Numbered from the stretch's first letter, positions 7,972-15,697 are shown. The stretch is 64,000 nucleotides of DNA from Planctomicrobium piriforme (GCF_900113665.1 NZ_FOQD01000017.1:110320-174319), one strand, 5' to 3'. Numbers and translations: made by a program. Notes: a model not told the origin generated them from the sequence alone.

Positions 7972-8238
7972 ATGGCAACTTTCGGTCCCGGCCAATTCAA
8001 GATCGAGATTCTCAACGACGAAAACGGCGATCTGATTCTGCAAGTGAATGGCAAACCGTATGTGATGCGATTGGAGGGGAACAATCTCGCCGAACGGCAA
8101 GAGAACTTCATGCAGAGAATTCAAAGCGGTGAGGAGATTCTTGCCAACGGTCACGGCGAGACGTGGCGAGTGCAGAGTGATCCATCTGCAGGATTCCACG
8201 GCAATGCACCGAAGCAACTGGCCATCACGAAGGTGTAG
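7972..8238 (+). CDS. Hypothetical protein (88 aa)
   Basis: Start at ATG 7972 preceded by CGGAGGCGAG, a good ribosome binding site. The protein looks beta-rich at first (FKIEILNDENGDLILQVNGK) then helical (NLAERQENFMQRIQSGEEIL). Not recognised. It sits between the terminator cluster and a larger putative structural gene and probably shares a transcript with the latter (8-bp gap). Confidence 0.55.
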   Translation: MATFGPGQFKIEILNDENGDLILQVNGKPYVMRLEGNNLAERQENFMQRIQSGEEILANGHGETWRVQSDPSAGFHGNAPKQLAITKV

Positions 8239-8246
8239 TAGCTCAA

Positions 8247-9377
8247 ATGCCAATTGGACACGTTGACATTACCGTGAGCGGAACGGGGAACGACCCCGGA
8301 GACATGAAGTTGATTTTCAGCACGGTCGATCCGTATGTTGCGCCGACAACAAAGACGTGCTCACGGCGCGACGGATCAGACGACGGGTTCGGCTTGGTGC
8401 TGTCTGCCGCCGCAGAAATCTGGGCAACTCCGCTGTTTGTCACTGATGCGAACGCGGCTTTGTCCACTGCTGCGACTGCCGCTGCAAATCAGTTGGCGTC
8501 AAACGCGACCGTGGAACAGATTTGCGAGGATGCCTGCCGCTTTGTTTCTGGTGAAGGAACAGGCAGCAGCAACGATTGCACCGCCGCCGTCTACATTGAC
8601 GTTGGCGTTTTCGAGACAGGCGATCCGCTTTGCGACCCCGACAGCGAAAGCGACGGCGGTACGACCTCAGTCCATGCGACTCTAACCGTTCCGGACCAGA
8701 TGAAAATGGACATGAACGACGTTTTGTCGGATCTGGACACGTCCTACTTTTCCGACCCGAGCGTGGCAGGTGCGATCATCAGTGCGCTGCAGGCGCACGG
8801 CGGGATCACCGATAAGGGCTTCGATTTCTGGTCGCGAAACATTTCTCTGGGCGGTTCCGACTTTGCCTACATGTCGATTTCGACCACGACCCCGATCATT
8901 CAAGTGAATGGGCGAATCGGTGGCGTCGATTCGTCGTTCTCGTGTTTCTTTGGAGTCGATTTTCCGCTGACTTCAATGTCCCTTTCGACTATCACATCGA
9001 CAACCGGCGCACCTTCAATCGAGGGCAGCACGATCACCAAAGTGTTGGGCGACCCGATTACAATCCCGCTGGAATATGTCGAGCTGAACAATGGCGGCGG
9101 TGATCCTGAAGTCTACGCCCCACAATCGTCTGAAAACTTTGTCGGCTCCGGCTCCGTCACTGTGGCCTACGGCGACCCCTACGAAGTGATGACCGACCCC
9201 GGTACGCCGCACGAATACTGCGCTCCGCATTACACCTACATCAGCCTGTACCCGATTCAAGCGAACGAAGGTTGCTGGAATCGTCTCTGGTTGCTGGAGG
9301 ACGCGAACCACCGGGACGTGTTCGGTCTCACGCCTCCACCCTGCATCATCGTCTTCAACGGATCGGTGCCGATGTGA
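8247..9377 (+). CDS. Putative structural/extracellular protein (376 aa)
   Basis: Not recognised. The protein is rich in Ser, Thr, Gly, Asp and beta-forming residues (GHVDITVSGTGNDPG, SISTTTPIIQVNGRIGG, SMSLSTITSTTGAPS) with several cysteines, and has no signal peptide. This composition suits a phage decoration, fibre or tail-like protein, and it follows the capsid gene, but no motif proves this. It may be transcribed with the 88-residue gene just upstream. Confidence 0.45.
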   Translation: MPIGHVDITVSGTGNDPGDMKLIFSTVDPYVAPTTKTCSRRDGSDDGFGLVLSAAAEIWATPLFVTDANAALSTAATAAANQLASNATVEQICEDACRFVSGEGTGSSNDCTAAVYIDVGVFETGDPLCDPDSESDGGTTSVHATLTVPDQMKMDMNDVLSDLDTSYFSDPSVAGAIISALQAHGGITDKGFDFWSRNISLGGSDFAYMSISTTTPIIQVNGRIGGVDSSFSCFFGVDFPLTSMSLSTITSTTGAPSIEGSTITKVLGDPITIPLEYVELNNGGGDPEVYAPQSSENFVGSGSVTVAYGDPYEVMTDPGTPHEYCAPHYTYISLYPIQANEGCWNRLWLLEDANHRDVFGLTPPPCIIVFNGSVPM

Positions 9378-9494
9378 ATGGTTGCAGTGGAAACACGCAC
9401 GGCACGCAATTTCATCCCGATCGCATCTGATTTCGTGATCCACCTGACAGCAGATTAGCGTATGATCGCCAGTCGAATTCGGAAGGGCCAAACG

Positions 9495-9860
9495 ATGCGA
9501 TCAAAAACTCCGATGGCGGTTTCGATTCTTACCCTCACGATCCTTTTTGCGGCCGCGCTGCTTGTCAGCCATCGCATCATGACGATGCCAGGAACTCACG
9601 CGACTGTTCCCCAGCATGAGGAACTCCCGGACGGCGGCTGGCGGGAATGTGTCAGACTCCCCGACGGATCTCTTCACGGCGAGGTGAAGGTGTTCTATAC
9701 CGATGGCACGCTGCAGGGCGAGTTCGAGTATGACGCAGGCCAGTTGCTCAACGGGCGGCTCTATAGGCCAGACGGCACACTGCACAACGTCATGAGCACT
9801 GACTGGCTCGGGCGGCAGGTTGACGAGACGTTCGATGAGCGGGGCACCCGGACGAACTGA
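9495..9860 (+). CDS. Membrane-anchored MORN-like repeat protein
   Basis: Start at ATG 9495 after GGAAGGG. Residues ~6-25 form one hydrophobic helix (MAVSILTLTILFAAALLV), so the protein is anchored or secreted. The remainder has MORN-like units: LPDGSLHGEVKVFYTDGTLQGEFEYDAGQ and YRPDGTLHNV. Such antitoxin/MORN repeat proteins occur as cargo in mobile elements, with roles that are mostly unknown. Confidence 0.55.
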   Translation: MRSKTPMAVSILTLTILFAAALLVSHRIMTMPGTHATVPQHEELPDGGWRECVRLPDGSLHGEVKVFYTDGTLQGEFEYDAGQLLNGRLYRPDGTLHNVMSTDWLGRQVDETFDERGTRTN

Positions 9861-9981
9861 GGTTACGCCTCACTGATATTGCTCGAATCCGGGTGGACTG
9901 CTTCAATGCTTCCTCGCGATATGCACAACCGACCTTCCGACGTGTGCATCGGAGACCGTGATTTCATGAGGCGTACCTGAC

Positions 9982-10452
9982 ATGGGCTTTCGCTTTTCCC
10001 CCCTCGCGAAGTGTGTATTCGCCGTCACTGCCCTTGTCCTGATGGCGAGCCAAAGCTGGGCGCACTGGTATGCGCTTGGTCCGTCGAAAGACGAATGGGG
10101 GTTGAAGTACGACGGGGAAGTGAAGGCTGCGACTGGCGACAAGGTGAACGTCCGCTTCACAATCGCCAATCAAGGGAGACTTGGGCCCATCCATTCGGTC
10201 TTCGTGATGGCTTTCAGTAATCCGGACTATAGCGGCAACCGCACTTATCTTTTGAACACACCCCTCGTCATGAAGCCAACTGAGGATGGCAAACTCACCG
10301 GGCAAGTGGAGATTGCGAAGCAATATGTGAACTGCTCTGTGGTTCGGGTCTTCACCATGACGGTTGACGGCAAATCACAAATGGCGATTCCTATGGCCGG
10401 GGCAAGGTACTACGACATCCCGCTCTGGAAATTCCTGAAAAAAGCCCGGTAG
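9982..10452 (+). CDS. Secreted hypothetical protein
   Basis: A 156-residue protein with a clear signal peptide: FRFSPLAKCVFAV then a hydrophobic core and the cleavage site SQSWA-HW. The mature part looks like a beta-sandwich (VKAATGDKVNVRFTIANQG, SVFVMAFSNPDYSG, KLTGQVEIAKQYVNCS). Function unknown. Secreted or envelope proteins are common cargo in integrative elements. Confidence 0.6.
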   Translation: MGFRFSPLAKCVFAVTALVLMASQSWAHWYALGPSKDEWGLKYDGEVKAATGDKVNVRFTIANQGRLGPIHSVFVMAFSNPDYSGNRTYLLNTPLVMKPTEDGKLTGQVEIAKQYVNCSVVRVFTMTVDGKSQMAIPMAGARYYDIPLWKFLKKAR

Positions 10453-10679
10453 GCATCGTCGGGATGATGGGTTCCAAACTCGCCCCATCTTCACACTCTT
10501 CGGGCGTTCAACGGGCAATATTGCCCGTTCGAGACCAATTGGCGACAAATCGACGCGCCAGATTCAACTGAGACGAGCGCCGACGCCTCGGGACGACTCT
10601 TTACACGTCCAGAACTTGAAGCTGTGAGACGGGCAGAGAGCGACGGAGGTTTTCGCATACGTGTGCGATTCGGAGTGGG

Positions 10680-10749
10680 CTCACATCGTGTCAGGCCACT
10701 TCACAGAGTGACAGCGCGTCACTTTGTTCTACCCGTGACATCGTGTCAC
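10680..10749. promoter_or_regulatory. Cluster of GTGACA-type dyads (candidate operators)
   Basis: Perfect palindrome GTGACA-TCG-TGTCAC lies at 10735-10749 and GTGAC-N5-GTCAC at 10708-10722, centred 27 bp apart; a weaker third copy (TCACATCGTGTCA) is at 10681-10693. Evenly spaced dyads like these usually bind a dimeric repressor. The two HTH genes downstream (11235, 11477) are candidate partners. The dyads are seen; the binding role is inferred. Confidence 0.4.
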
Positions 10750-10776
10750 AGGAAAGGAATTCGGATACATCTGCGA

Positions 10777-10841
10777 AACGGGGACCGGGATCGGGCCGGC
10801 GACACCAGGATTTTCAGTCCTGTGCTCTACAGCACCCAATG
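10777..10841 (-). tRNA. Degenerate tRNA-Phe(GAA)-like sequence
   Basis: On the minus strand there is an anticodon arm CAGGA-CTGAAAA-TCCTG (5-bp stem, anticodon GAA), a variable loop GTGTC, a T-like arm GCCGG-CCCGATC-CCGGT keeping C56, G57 and A58, and a short D arm around GCTGTAGAGC. The acceptor strands do not pair well and no CCA is encoded, so this is probably a phage-type pseudo-tRNA rather than a working one. It abuts the hairpin repeats that follow. Confidence 0.45.
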
Positions 10842-10846
10842 AAAAC

Positions 10847-11091
10847 GGGGCCCGCAATCTACTCAACCGCGAGCCCCTGAGCGTCGTGTTGGTGTGGGCC
10901 TACATGATCGCCTCCATCGAGCATAAACCAGAGTCGATGATTGGGAAGATGCAAAAGAAAAACGGGGCTCACCGACGACGGGCCTGACGCCGGGAGCCCC
11001 TGGACGCCGGCTAACGGGCCTGAAAGCCGGGCGTCTTTCGAGTGAATTCAAAGCGGGGCTTCCGGAGTGCGGGCAGCGAACCGAAAGCCCC
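10847..11091. repeat. Three covarying GGGGC hairpins
   Basis: Stems at 10847-10851/10873-10877 (GGGGC/GCCCC), 10964-10970/10994-11000 (GGGGCTC/GAGCCCC) and 11055-11061/11085-11091 (GGGGCTT/AAGCCCC), each preceded by AAAAC, AAAAC or AAAGC and followed by TGA or TGG-ACG. The loops are 21-23 bases. The compensating C-G to T-A change between copies 2 and 3 argues for a selected structure. The interval 10453-11234 has no convincing protein gene. Confidence 0.55.
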
Positions 11092-11234
11092 TGACGCGCC
11101 ACGAGGACGCGCTGAACTCAAATCTAGACCCCGATTACGTGTGTGCCAGCCAGAATCTGGTGAGATTGAATTTCGCCGATGGGTTGTGCCTAATGGGGCC
11201 AGTTCAGATCGCCCAATCAGCAGCGAGGTTCAAC

Positions 11235-11465
11235 ATGAGCACGGGCCACAAACGCGGTGATGCGGATTTGGAACATGGGTATGTCTTTGGCTGTGACGGC
11301 CTGATGGGCGTTTCTGAAGTCTGCGACCACCTCTCTATTGGCCGCGCGACACTGGACCGCCTCGTCGTGCGGGGAGCTCTCCGGAAGGGCAAAGATGGCG
11401 AGACAGGACGAGTGAGCATCTGCAAACGGTCGGTAATGGAGTACGTTCGCGGGATGGAAGTGTGA
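11235..11465 (+). CDS. HTH_17-type DNA-binding protein
   Basis: The ATG at 11235 is preferred over the long upstream frame because coding character starts there. A 76-residue protein whose core (LMGVSEVCDHLSIGRATLDRLVVRGAL) is a helix-turn-helix of the excisionase type, followed by a beta wing (GRVSICKRSVMEYV). It overlaps the next HTH gene's upstream GTG. It probably regulates the element and may bind the nearby dyads. Confidence 0.6.
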   Translation: MSTGHKRGDADLEHGYVFGCDGLMGVSEVCDHLSIGRATLDRLVVRGALRKGKDGETGRVSICKRSVMEYVRGMEV

Positions 11466-11476
11466 GGGAAACGAAC

Positions 11477-11749
11477 ATGGACCTGACGCCAATGCTCAAA
11501 GTCCCGCAAGTTGCTGAACGTCTCGGCTGCACCAGCCAGCACGTTATCGATCTCATTCGATCTGAGCGGCTGCCGGCCAGCGATATCGCGAAGCCTGGTG
11601 CGACTCGTTCCAGCTTCCGAATCGATGAGCAAGACCTTACCCGTTTCATCGCAGAGAGCAAATTCAAGAAGCCGCAAAAGCCAGAGCGTCAGCGCCGCAT
11701 AGCCGTTGCCAATCCGTTCTTCGTGAATGGGAAGCTCGTGCGTAGATAG
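11477..11749 (+). CDS. Second HTH_17-type DNA-binding protein
   Basis: A 90-residue protein with LKVPQVAERLGCTSQHVIDLIRS, an excisionase/HTH_17 fold, then a wing (TRSSFRIDEQDLTRFIAES) and a basic tail (KKPQKPERQRR). The ATG at 11477 has GAGGGAAACG upstream; a GTG at 11462 overlapping the previous stop would add five residues. Two neighbouring HTH_17 genes mirror the pair at 1521-1978, so this may be a second regulatory module of the same element. Confidence 0.65.
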   Translation: MDLTPMLKVPQVAERLGCTSQHVIDLIRSERLPASDIAKPGATRSSFRIDEQDLTRFIAESKFKKPQKPERQRRIAVANPFFVNGKLVRR

Positions 11750-11913
11750 GGCGCGTGCCACTGAGGTTTACGAACAGATTGCGGCGCAGGCAAAAGAGCG
11801 GCAAAAAATGTCTCCGGGAAGAGGCAAGGAAAAGGTGGGATCAAATGATCCTACCTTTTCTGAGCCAATCAAGTCCCGCGAGGTCATCGGAGAAATGATG
11901 GGCACAAGCGAGG

Positions 11914-12402
11914 CTATTTGTCGCCGGCCACGCGATGCAAGCGATTATCGCAGAACTCATCATCATATGCCCGTCGTCCATCTTCGGAAAGCATTGAGAG
12001 AACGGCTCCACCATTTCTCAGCCACCTGATTCGATATCGGCTGGATTCAATTGTTCGCGGATATACGACACGGCTGGCGCCAGGGACAAGGACGGCGAGT
12101 TTATAAAATCTGTCAGGAAGAGGGAGGAGGCCTTTTCCACGCACCGCATAGTAGATCAACTCATCTTCTTTGATTCGCCAGGATGTTTGTGGTTGCCATT
12201 CCGGAAGTCTCGGCATCCGAAAGCTTCGATCTGCCCTGAACTCGTACGATGGAAAATCATCCGATGAAGAGGACCACACCCCCACCAGTCGTTGTTCATC
12301 GGCACTCAACCGATTCGCGTAGTACCAGCTCGCCACGTCGCAAAAGAGACCGGTCGCCATCAACAGCACGACAGCCAGTTTCAGGCGGTGGCGGGAAGGC
12401 AT
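11914..12402 (-). CDS. Membrane-anchored lipocalin-like protein
   Basis: Start taken at 12402 (MPSRHRLKLAVV). One N-terminal hydrophobic segment (LAVVLLMATGLFCDVA) is followed by a small beta-barrel-like domain: EQRLVGVWSSSSDD, YEFRADRSFRM, SWRIKEDELIYY. The pattern G-x-W ... F/Y-x-F-x-x-D-G/R-x-F ... W-x-I resembles lipocalin-like lipoproteins. It is the last of four minus-strand genes that run against the rest of the element and look like cargo. Confidence 0.5.
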   Translation of the reverse strand: MPSRHRLKLAVVLLMATGLFCDVASWYYANRLSADEQRLVGVWSSSSDDFPSYEFRADRSFRMPRLPEWQPQTSWRIKEDELIYYAVRGKGLLPLPDRFYKLAVLVPGASRVVYPRTIESSRYRIRWLRNGGAVLSMLSEDGRRAYDDEFCDNRLHRVAGDK

Positions 12403-12469
12403 GGGTGGACGGTCTGAAGTGAGGGAGTCAATCGGAGGCATTGGGGGGGCGTGCCATGCGGCCAGCGGC

Positions 12470-12667
12470 CTACGAATCGTCGCCCGCATCTTTTCGCGCC
12501 ATCAGCTTGCACCAAAAGTACATCCCCACAACGACGATCAAGTAGCCGGCAAAGCGTGCAAGATGGCCGTGATCCTTAGTGGGCAGCGAAGGGAGCAGAA
12601 TACCGTTCCCGATTCCACAAAGCAGAACGCCGGAAAGAACGATGATCGACGCGCTGATGCTTTTCAT
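12470..12667 (-). CDS. Small two-helix membrane protein
   Basis: A 65-residue protein with two hydrophobic helices (IIVLSGVLLCGIGNGILL and FAGYLIVVVGMYFWCKLMA) and a charged tail. GAGGG lies upstream of the chosen ATG. It is clearly a paralogue of the neighbour at 12718-12930 (both begin MKS-I/L-SA, share 'GxxLARFAxxxxVV/IV' and a Trp near the second helix), so a local duplication produced the pair. Function unknown. Confidence 0.55.
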   Translation of the reverse strand: MKSISASIIVLSGVLLCGIGNGILLPSLPTKDHGHLARFAGYLIVVVGMYFWCKLMARKDAGDDS

Positions 12668-12717
12668 GCTAGGCCCTCTATTTCCTCTTTGGCGGCTGCT
12701 TCGATTCGGTCTGGCGA

Positions 12718-12930
12718 TCACTTTTCATTCGAGTGGCTGGAGCGATCATTCCCCAGCGTTCGCCACCAGCCTAACAGTGCGATCACGATCATCATGCAGG
12801 CGAAGTAGCGTGCGAGTTTGCCCTGGTCCTTGTAGAGAGCTACGTGTTCCCAGTCAGGATGTTCTGCGTACCCGATCCAGAATAGCCCGACGCCTGCAAA
12901 TACGATCAAGGCCGCACTGAGACTTTTCAT
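12718..12930 (-). CDS. Small two-helix membrane protein, paralogue
   Basis: A 70-residue protein with helices LIVFAGVGLFWIGYA and YFACMMIVIALLGWW. The start at 12930 (MKSLSAALIV) is preferred by similarity to the neighbour 12470-12667. The pair resembles short membrane proteins of unknown function; no toxin hallmark is evident, although small duplicated membrane proteins in mobile elements can be toxins. Confidence 0.55.
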   Translation of the reverse strand: MKSLSAALIVFAGVGLFWIGYAEHPDWEHVALYKDQGKLARYFACMMIVIALLGWWRTLGNDRSSHSNEK

Positions 12931-12944
12931 GATGACCTCGGGGA

Positions 12945-13136
12945 TTATTTCCGTTTCGGCTTCTCTGGCGGCCACTTCGATTCGAGTTCCTGTTGCGCGG
13001 CTCGATTCAATGCCAGTCGCATCCAATCCGACAGTTTGCGGTGAGCCTGCTTTGCAGCCTGCTCCCAAAGTCGCTTCTGCTCATGAGTGCAGCGACCGCG
13101 AAACATTTCCTGGAGGTTTTCATCGTCGTCAGACAT
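12945..13136 (-). CDS. Ribbon-helix-helix-like small protein
   Basis: A 63-residue protein: FRGRCTHEQKRLWEQAAKQAHRKLSDWMRLALNRAAQQ. The turn THEQKRLWEQAAKQ with SDWMRLALN resembles CopG/mobilisation-type ribbon-helix-helix or DUF1778-like antitoxins. The start at 13136 (MSDDDENLQEM) avoids a GTG-initiated extension. It is the first gene of the minus-strand group. A TGTGA-rich sequence at 13150-13200 upstream could be its operator. Confidence 0.5.
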   Translation of the reverse strand: MSDDDENLQEMFRGRCTHEQKRLWEQAAKQAHRKLSDWMRLALNRAAQQELESKWPPEKPKRK

Positions 13137-13458
13137 GCCCGAAAGATGACCACAATGTGATACATTGACAATCGGAATACTTTGTGACACACTGTGCCAC
13201 GCACGACAGCCAGTCGGTCGAGGAGTGGCAGTCGACGGACAATCTGATATCCGGGCATCGTCCGGTTCAACGCCTGTAGTCAGCAGCTCGACCCTGCCGA
13301 TTGCGGGCGTTTTTCTTTGGGCCGATGGGAGCGGTCAGGCCGGGCGGAACAGCGGGCGCATAAAGAAAGCCGCTGACATGGTGTCAACGGCTTGGGCAGG
13401 GCATCAGCTCGCCGCAACTTCTCAGGGACACGGCGGGCCAACACTGGGGCAAGTATCA
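13137..13458. other. Intergenic stretch with direct/inverted TGTGA boxes
   Basis: No convincing gene. The part 13150-13200 has several TGTGA/TCACA half-sites (ATGTGATACATTGAC, TTTGTGACACACTGTG) and lies between divergent genes, so it may hold promoters for both directions. Confidence 0.35.
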
Positions 13459-13635
13459 ATGAACACTTCACGATCGTCAACCCGTAAACGTCAACCGAAA
13501 CTGCTTTGGCCGAACGACCCGCGATGGGACATCAGAATCGGACTCCCGCAGAGCAAGGTGGCGGAACTGCTCATGCGGCATTCCACGGAAGCAGCGGAAG
13601 GGCTGCACGGCTCGGACGGCCTGCACAATGTCTGA
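13459..13635 (+). CDS. Small hypothetical protein (58 aa)
   Basis: Frame beginning MNTSRSSTRKRQPKLLWPND, then RWDIRIGLPQSKVAELLMRH. Its stop overlaps the next small gene's start (ATGTCTGA). Not recognised. It is supported by packing with two further tiny genes that follow without gaps. Confidence 0.35.
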   Translation: MNTSRSSTRKRQPKLLWPNDPRWDIRIGLPQSKVAELLMRHSTEAAEGLHGSDGLHNV

Positions 13636-13759
13636 GGCCAACCGGCGCGTGCCGACCTTCTGGACAGCCGAAAAGCCGGGTTACAACCCCGGACCGAAGA
13701 AGCAGCGAAAGACCCGAAAACCAAAACCAACGTCCGATCAGCGGACGGAAAGGAAATAG
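13628..13759 (+). CDS. Tiny basic protein (43 aa)
   Basis: Starts MSEANRRVPTFWTAEKPGYN and ends in a Lys/Arg-rich tail. It overlaps the stop codon of the previous gene, and its own tail contains AAGGAAATAG, the ribosome binding site for the next gene. The FWTAEKPGYNPGPKK stretch suggests a real protein rather than chance. Function unknown. Confidence 0.4.
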   Translation: MSEANRRVPTFWTAEKPGYNPGPKKQRKTRKPKPTSDQRTERK

Positions 13760-13761
13760 AC

Positions 13762-13917
13762 ATGTCGCGATCGAATAAATGGCAGTGGAGTCGGGTTCCG
13801 GAAGATCCAGATTACAAGCCGTCGCATGGATTTTCGAAGTGCGAACTCAGATACGGTCAGGGACTCGGTGACGGCAATTCGCGCGGTTACCTTTCGCGGC
13901 AGAGAAAGCGATCTTAG
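13762..13917 (+). CDS. Tiny basic protein (51 aa)
   Basis: Starts MSRSNKWQWSRVPEDPDYKP two bases after the previous stop, with AAGGAAATAG in front. It is basic, Trp/Gly-rich and ends RQRKRS. A strong terminator follows at 13940-13970, so the three tiny genes form one unit. Function unknown. Confidence 0.45.
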   Translation: MSRSNKWQWSRVPEDPDYKPSHGFSKCELRYGQGLGDGNSRGYLSRQRKRS

Positions 13918-13939
13918 CTGCAGTCTGAACTGATCTTCG

Positions 13940-13970
13940 CCCCCGTCCGGTTATGCTGGGCGGGGGTTTT
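13940..13970 (+). terminator. Rho-independent terminator
   Basis: CCCCCG (13940-13945) pairs with CGGGGG (13961-13966), with further pairing inside (TCC/GGG region), followed by TTTT. It ends the tiny-gene unit. Confidence 0.7.
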
Positions 13971-13996
13971 CCTTTACCAAGAGAAGAGAGTGGACC

Positions 13997-14251
13997 ATGT
14001 CGAGCGGCAATACCTGGAGCGAAATAGTTGACGATTCGACTCTAAAACTGAACTGGGAGAGGATCGAGCCGCTTCTTGAAAAACCCACTGAGGCCATCGC
14101 GGAAGAGTTCCAACAACTCTTTAGGTCTTTCGATCCGGATGTTCAGTCCGGCATCGTGAACGTGATTGGATATCAGTTGGATGTCATGAGAGTACGATCC
14201 GAGCAACTCGAGTCGCTGCTAGTGATCATCATGAATATGCCACAGACCTGA
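13997..14251 (+). CDS. Hypothetical helical protein (84 aa)
   Basis: A good ribosome binding site (AGAGAAGAGAG) precedes the ATG. The protein is acidic and helical (EKPTEAIAEEFQQLFRSF, YQLDVMRVRSEQLESLLVII). Not recognised. Confidence 0.5.
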   Translation: MSSGNTWSEIVDDSTLKLNWERIEPLLEKPTEAIAEEFQQLFRSFDPDVQSGIVNVIGYQLDVMRVRSEQLESLLVIIMNMPQT

Positions 14252-14302
14252 TCAGAAACGTGGCCAAGGACTTACCCCTGGCGGTGGTTACCAGACGCTG
14301 CC

Positions 14303-14317
14303 GGGGGGGGGGGGGGG
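14303..14317. repeat. Run of 15 G residues
   Basis: An uninterrupted G15 tract within 14260-14362. Such tracts are prone to slippage and can be contingency sites, or the length may be a sequencing/assembly error. No surrounding frame is convincingly coding on both sides, so a frameshifted gene may be hidden here. Confidence 0.6.
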
Positions 14318-14362
14318 CGGAGACATGTTCACCGTCTACGCCGTCTCTGCTTCAGGTTCGCC

Positions 14363-14605
14363 ATGGTCGCTTCGACGCTGTTGAACATCTTTGGCAATGG
14401 GATGAGTCGACCAATCGGGGTCGAGAATCATGCGCATGCGACAGATGTCAGCGTCAAGGTCCGCGTAACCCTCCCATCCGGCATACCCGGTCGAACGGAT
14501 CAATCTAGATTGATCGGCATAATCTGCTCATTTGCGAGAATCTTTCAACTCGGAGCAAAACAGGCCTTGAGCGATCTACTGGAATTCTCCGATATTGGCG
14601 CGTAG
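14363..14605 (+). CDS. Possible hypothetical protein after the G tract
   Basis: An 80-residue frame beginning MVASTLLNIFGNGMSRPIGV with protein-like character (SRLIGIICSFARIFQLGAKQ). No ribosome binding site is seen, and the start may really lie upstream of the G15 tract in a slipped frame. Function unknown. Confidence 0.35.
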   Translation: MVASTLLNIFGNGMSRPIGVENHAHATDVSVKVRVTLPSGIPGRTDQSRLIGIICSFARIFQLGAKQALSDLLEFSDIGA

Positions 14606-14606
14606 A

Positions 14607-14906
14607 ATGGTCTCCTCGCGCAACCCAATCGCTCCATTTGTGGCTGCGCCGCAATTTCGTAGTGGGATGATCGTCTTGACCGCGCAAGAAAGACAACAGC
14701 AGCTTCTACAGCAACAGCAGAAGCAGCAAATTGACACGCTGCTGCGGGACTCCGGGCCAGAACTCGTCAGCAAATTGCTGCAAGCGGAAATGGGCACTAC
14801 TAGCTCTGTAGTTGTCCGGGACACCGAAGGTCGTTCGTTCAGAATGACCGTCAAGCCGCTTGAAGTAGTTGGCGACCGGCTGGAGATCGTGCCTCCCAAG
14901 AAATGA
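14607..14906 (+). CDS. Gln-rich small protein coupled to a membrane protein
   Basis: A 99-residue protein (or ~79 from an ATG at 14667) with a strongly Gln-rich helix (TAQERQQQLLQQQQKQQID) followed by a compact domain (LRDSGPELVSKLLQAEMG ... VVVRDTEGRSFRMTVKPLEVVGDRLEIV). Its stop overlaps the next gene by 4 bp, so the two proteins are made together. As the last genes before the half tRNA at the element's end, the pair occupies the usual cargo slot. Confidence 0.5.
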   Translation: MVSSRNPIAPFVAAPQFRSGMIVLTAQERQQQLLQQQQKQQIDTLLRDSGPELVSKLLQAEMGTTSSVVVRDTEGRSFRMTVKPLEVVGDRLEIVPPKK

Positions 14907-15697
14907 GCATTGCCTTCCAGGCCTTAGTCCTAGTTGCATTGTCTCTTCCGGGGATCATCTTCCGCAGATTCGCCAATCGCGCCGGTCAGTTTCGGCAGCG
15001 GCGTCCAATAACCGAGGACGTGACGCGAAGCATTGTCTCTGCTGCAATCCTGAACGCGATCTGGGCAGGGCTTTGGGACAGCGTAGGACGGTCATTCGGC
15101 ATCAGAGTGGACCTGAACTCAGTTGTCATGCTGTCGATGGGCCAGTTCGGGCACGAAGATGCCCATTTCATGAGCGCGGTAGAGTCTCTGACGTGGCATC
15201 CTTGGTCGGTTCTCTCGTACTTCCTTTCTCTCTATCTGCTGTCGATGATTTTTGGACATGCGGCGGGAATTTTTGCACATCAGAAACCGCTGAAATGGAT
15301 TCATGACTGGATAGACGAGGAACCCAGTTATCGCCGATCAAAAGAGTGGACCTCTCATCTCGAATACCAAGGAGCAGGTCGGGCTAAAAGGTTGTGCGCT
15401 ACGGTCCTGAGTATCGGTTCGACACCTTATCTCTACTTCGGCTTCCTCGAAGATGATGGGGTCATGTGGAAGGACGATGGCCACCCCGATCGCTTTGCTC
15501 TCCGTTCAGCATCACGAAAGCGAATCGATGGTAACGGTGACCATGAGGAAAAGGTTCCTGGGCAACTGTTAATCATCAGAGCATCCGAAGCAAAAACGCT
15601 TTGCATTTGGTGGGTAGAGCTTTCAAATCCAGAAGAGATCATTCTGCCAACGACCAACGGCGTTCCAGCGGTTGTACCACAACCAGAAAACGACTAA
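14903..15697 (+). CDS. DUF6338-like membrane protein
   Basis: A 264-residue protein. An N-terminal hydrophobic helix (AFQALVLVALSLPGIIFRR) and a second one near residue 105-125 (VLSYFLSLYLLSMIFGHAAGIF) flank a soluble segment with 'GQFGHEDAHFMSAVESLTWHP'. The cytoplasmic-looking C-terminus contains PYLYFGFLEDDGVMWKDDG and IRASEAKTLCIWWVEL. The overall plan (NPGxxF/R start, 'RPITEDV', SPYxYxGxLxD, ends with a small beta domain) resembles DUF6338, assigned from memory. Its role is unknown; coupling with the Gln-rich protein and position at the element's end hint at a defence or exclusion cargo. Confidence 0.5.
   Translation: MSIAFQALVLVALSLPGIIFRRFANRAGQFRQRRPITEDVTRSIVSAAILNAIWAGLWDSVGRSFGIRVDLNSVVMLSMGQFGHEDAHFMSAVESLTWHPWSVLSYFLSLYLLSMIFGHAAGIFAHQKPLKWIHDWIDEEPSYRRSKEWTSHLEYQGAGRAKRLCATVLSIGSTPYLYFGFLEDDGVMWKDDGHPDRFALRSASRKRIDGNGDHEEKVPGQLLIIRASEAKTLCIWWVELSNPEEIILPTTNGVPAVVPQPEND

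Noticed and set aside
9903..10323. Minus-strand frames opposite the secreted protein gene
   Set aside because: Shadows; the plus-strand gene has a clear signal peptide and start.
10847..11091. Spaced hairpins considered as a CRISPR array
   Set aside because: Only three copies, unequal spacing (117 and 91 bp), variable stems and no cas genes.
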